Under the pieces are notes generated by a model, which did not search any database, had not been told where the DNA came from, and saw only the letters and a list, made by a program, of their open reading frames with translations. From an uncultured Verrucomicrobiales bacterium (GTDB lineage Bacteria > Verrucomicrobiota > Verrucomicrobiia > Verrucomicrobiales > Akkermansiaceae), in assembly GCA_937885815.1 (NCBI GenBank), contig CALABM010000116.1:1-6450 (forward strand): DNA of 6,450 bases, read 5' to 3'. Position numbers and translations under genes: made by a program. Positions 5,091-6,450 of this stretch are shown one piece after another (position 1 is the stretch's first letter; each line of letters starts with the position of its first letter).

Positions 5091-5109
5091 ACCAAAAGCG
5101 TGGAGGGCA

Positions 5110-5922
5110 TTAGATTGCTTTGCCACCGGAGACTTTGATTACTTGGCCGGTTATCATGCGTGCTTGGGTGCCGGCCAGGAATAATATCGTCTCCGCTATA
5201 TCTTCCGGTTGAATGAGTTGCCCCAGCGGGATTAGGGGAAGGACGGATTGTTCCAGCTCGGTGTTAATCCACCCCGTTTGCGTGGGGCCGGGGGCTACGC
5301 AATTCACGGTGATGCCGTGGGGTGCTACCTCCAGCGCGATGCTGCGTGTGAGCGCCTCCAGTGTGGCCTTGCTCGCGCCGTAGGTTATCTGCCCCGGGAA
5401 CACCTGAGCGGCATCGGTGGAGAGGTTGATGATTCTGCCGTAGTCACCGCGCTGCTGTACGAACGCGTTCATCATCAGCAGGCTTCCGCGCACATTCACG
5501 GCAAAGGTGTCGTCTATCACCTGTCGGGTGATGCTCTCGATAGTGTCGATTCCGTCCATGTCGCAGTCGGCGGCATTGTTCACCAGAATATCCACGTGGC
5601 CGAAGCGTTCCCTAGCGGCGGTATAGATGCCTTTTACTGCCGACTCGTTGGCGATATCGCTTTCCAAAATGAGGTAATCTGCCTTCAGCTCGCGCAGCCG
5701 GTTCGCCACCTCATCGGCATTGCCCGCATTGGCCATGAAATACCGATCCGCGCCATTCCGGTCGGTCTTTGTCGCGTCATAGGCTCGCGGCAGCCGCCTG
5801 TATACCAGCACCACCTTGGCACCTTCGCGGGCAAACGCACACGCAGTCGCAGCCCCAATTCCTTGCGGATTGTTGGCTCCTGTAATCAGAACCACCCTAT
5901 CATTTAAGCCATAATCAACCAT
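5110..5922 (-). CDS. Short-chain dehydrogenase/reductase (SDR), classical type
   Basis: A 270-residue NAD(P)-dependent oxidoreductase of the classical SDR family, the usual length. The Rossmann cofactor loop is TGANNPQGIG (14-23), a variant of TGxxxGxG with an extra residue. NNAA (115-118) is the family's NNAG motif, and Asn143, Ser168, Tyr181 and Lys185 (YGASK) form the complete catalytic tetrad, with the standard 13-residue Ser-Tyr spacing. PGPTQTGW (211-218) and the end SGGKAI are also typical. An insert of about 20 residues after the second strand (about 42-63) is longer than in FabG. It resembles 3-oxoacyl-ACP reductase-type enzymes, but the substrate is not predictable and fatty-acid synthesis is not implied. 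It has its own promoter at 5963-5991 and a weak AGGGG ribosome site. The acetyltransferase cassette follows in the same direction. The enzyme family is firm. Confidence 0.92.
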   Translation of the reverse strand: MVDYGLNDRVVLITGANNPQGIGAATACAFAREGAKVVLVYRRLPRAYDATKTDRNGADRYFMANAGNADEVANRLRELKADYLILESDIANESAVKGIYTAARERFGHVDILVNNAADCDMDGIDTIESITRQVIDDTFAVNVRGSLLMMNAFVQQRGDYGRIINLSTDAAQVFPGQITYGASKATLEALTRSIALEVAPHGITVNCVAPGPTQTGWINTELEQSVLPLIPLGQLIQPEDIAETILFLAGTQARMITGQVIKVSGGKAI

Positions 5923-5962
5923 CTGTCTCTTTCCCCTGTGTTATATGCTTTTAACTACGTGC

Positions 5963-5991
5963 AGTATAGCAAGCGCTGGCTCATGATGCAA
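5963..5991 (-). promoter_or_regulatory. Candidate promoter of the SDR gene
   Basis: On the minus strand TTGCAT (5991-5986) and TATACT (5968-5963) are spaced by 17 bases. The predicted start is near 5956, leaving a leader of about 34 bases before the ATG at 5922. The -10 is good and the -35 fair. Confidence 0.5.
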
Positions 5992-6371
5992 GCGTAGATA
6001 GAATGAGTAGGTACTCTTTTTCAAAAGTGTTGGCTATGCTATTTGATGAGATGGCTTGAAAATATTTTGCGTTTGTGCTATTCTATAGCGAGAATATAAG
6101 TCTCCAGTGAGTTTTACTAAACTTAGTTGTTCGAACTTTAGTCACAAAATGCTAGTATACAAAAGATTGTAGGAATTCTCCATCTTTGGTAGCCCGAAGT
6201 CTTGTTCGAACAAAACACCAATATAAGCCCCTAAGTTTGTACTGAAAATGCTCCAAAAAAAGGCACCCGACTGGGTAGAGAGGTGGAAGGGTGTGGCGTC
6301 GCGGCCGTTTAATGCCACGGCCTGTTGACTCGCCGCCGCCCCATCGGCTATCGCCTCGGCGTCTCGCCCCT

Positions 6372-6441
6372 TGCGGGGTAAACGCTGCGCGTTTATCCAA
6401 GTTGCCTTACAGCCGTCGGCAACTTTGCCTGCGATGCGGCA
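6372..6441. repeat. REP-like dispersed repeat, copy 2
   Basis: This matches 1904-2008 in two blocks (20 of 20 and 39 of 41 bases) and lacks most of the sequence that separates the blocks in copy 1. It includes the GTTGCC/GGCAAC palindromic core. The bases just before it add a CCCC-TTGC-GGGG hairpin (6367-6378). The repeat may continue past the window end. Confidence 0.8.
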
Positions 6442-6450
6442 TGGGAACCA

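Larger units (their letters stand above)
5923..6450. other. Gene-poor right end with promoter and repeats
   Basis: I find no convincing gene in these 528 bases. The left part holds the SDR leader and promoter. The middle (6000-6260) is A+T-rich and contains two copies of TTGTTCGAAC (6127-6136 and 6202-6211). From about 6259 it becomes G+C-rich and palindromic and ends in REP-like copy 2. A minus-strand reading frame of 82 codons (6152-6400) starts with TTG inside the repeat and has no ribosome site, so I treat it as accidental. Confidence 0.6.

Noticed and set aside
4010..5100. Target-site duplication flanking the acetyltransferase cassette
   Set aside because: I compared the bases just outside both inverted repeats (ending ...TATAGC on the left, starting ACCAAA... 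on the right) and found no direct repeat.
5248..5907. Long plus-strand reading frame of 219 codons opposite the SDR gene
   Set aside because: It is antisense to a gene with full SDR catalytic motifs and has no family features of its own; it is a by-product of the G+C-rich codons.
6152..6400. Minus-strand 82-codon reading frame with an Arg-rich N-terminus
   Set aside because: It starts with TTG inside the REP-like repeat, has no Shine-Dalgarno site or promoter, and its composition is that of repeat DNA. It could be a repeat-borne small protein, but nothing in the sequence supports that.
1..6450. CRISPR array, tRNA, rRNA, riboswitch or toxin-antitoxin pair
   Set aside because: I saw no regularly spaced repeats, no cloverleaf-like segments, no rRNA-like sequence, no known riboswitch core, and no small overlapping gene pair.

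Overview
The window looks like an accessory stretch of an Akkermansia-type (Verrucomicrobiota) gut bacterium. The main clue is the secreted protein at 913-1863. It ends in a short PEP-CTERM tail of the Akkermansia style (VPEP, then an ATLSLLALAGLAARRRRK-like helix and basic end). A decayed second copy of the same tail lies at 3034-3114. The genus is inferred from this tail style; no rRNA or housekeeping gene is present to confirm it.

Layout. 182-655 (-) encodes a small two-helix membrane protein of unknown function. 913-1863 (+) encodes an IdeS/Mac-like (family C66) cysteine peptidase with its catalytic residues apparently intact, a secretion signal and a PEP-CTERM anchor. Diverged direct repeats (792-832 and 2092-2132) lie on either side of it. 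A REP-like palindromic repeat follows it (1904-2008) and recurs at the right end of the window (6372-6441). 2170-2916 (-) encodes a second membrane protein whose first 14 residues match those of the first one, so the two probably belong to one family. 2917-3202 holds the PEP-CTERM relic and a consensus-like promoter that appears to start transcription on the first base of the next gene. 3203-3886 (+) encodes a soluble acidic protein resembling DUF6714. Two strong hairpins follow it.

4105-5001 (-) encodes a two-domain GNAT acetyltransferase. It is visibly A+T-rich, has a strong Firmicutes-like Shine-Dalgarno sequence, and is bounded by 17-bp imperfect inverted repeats (4019-4035 and 5074-5090). 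It looks like a recently arrived one-gene cassette. 5110-5922 (-) encodes a classical short-chain dehydrogenase/reductase with a complete catalytic set. 5923-6450 has no convincing gene and contains the SDR promoter and repeated palindromic sequence.

There is no multi-gene pathway here. The genes have mostly separate promoters and alternate in strand. The points of most interest are the host-protein-cleaving candidate peptidase, the inverted-repeat-bounded acetyltransferase cassette, the leaderless or near-leaderless starts beside good TATAAT boxes, the PEP-CTERM relic, and the paired membrane proteins.
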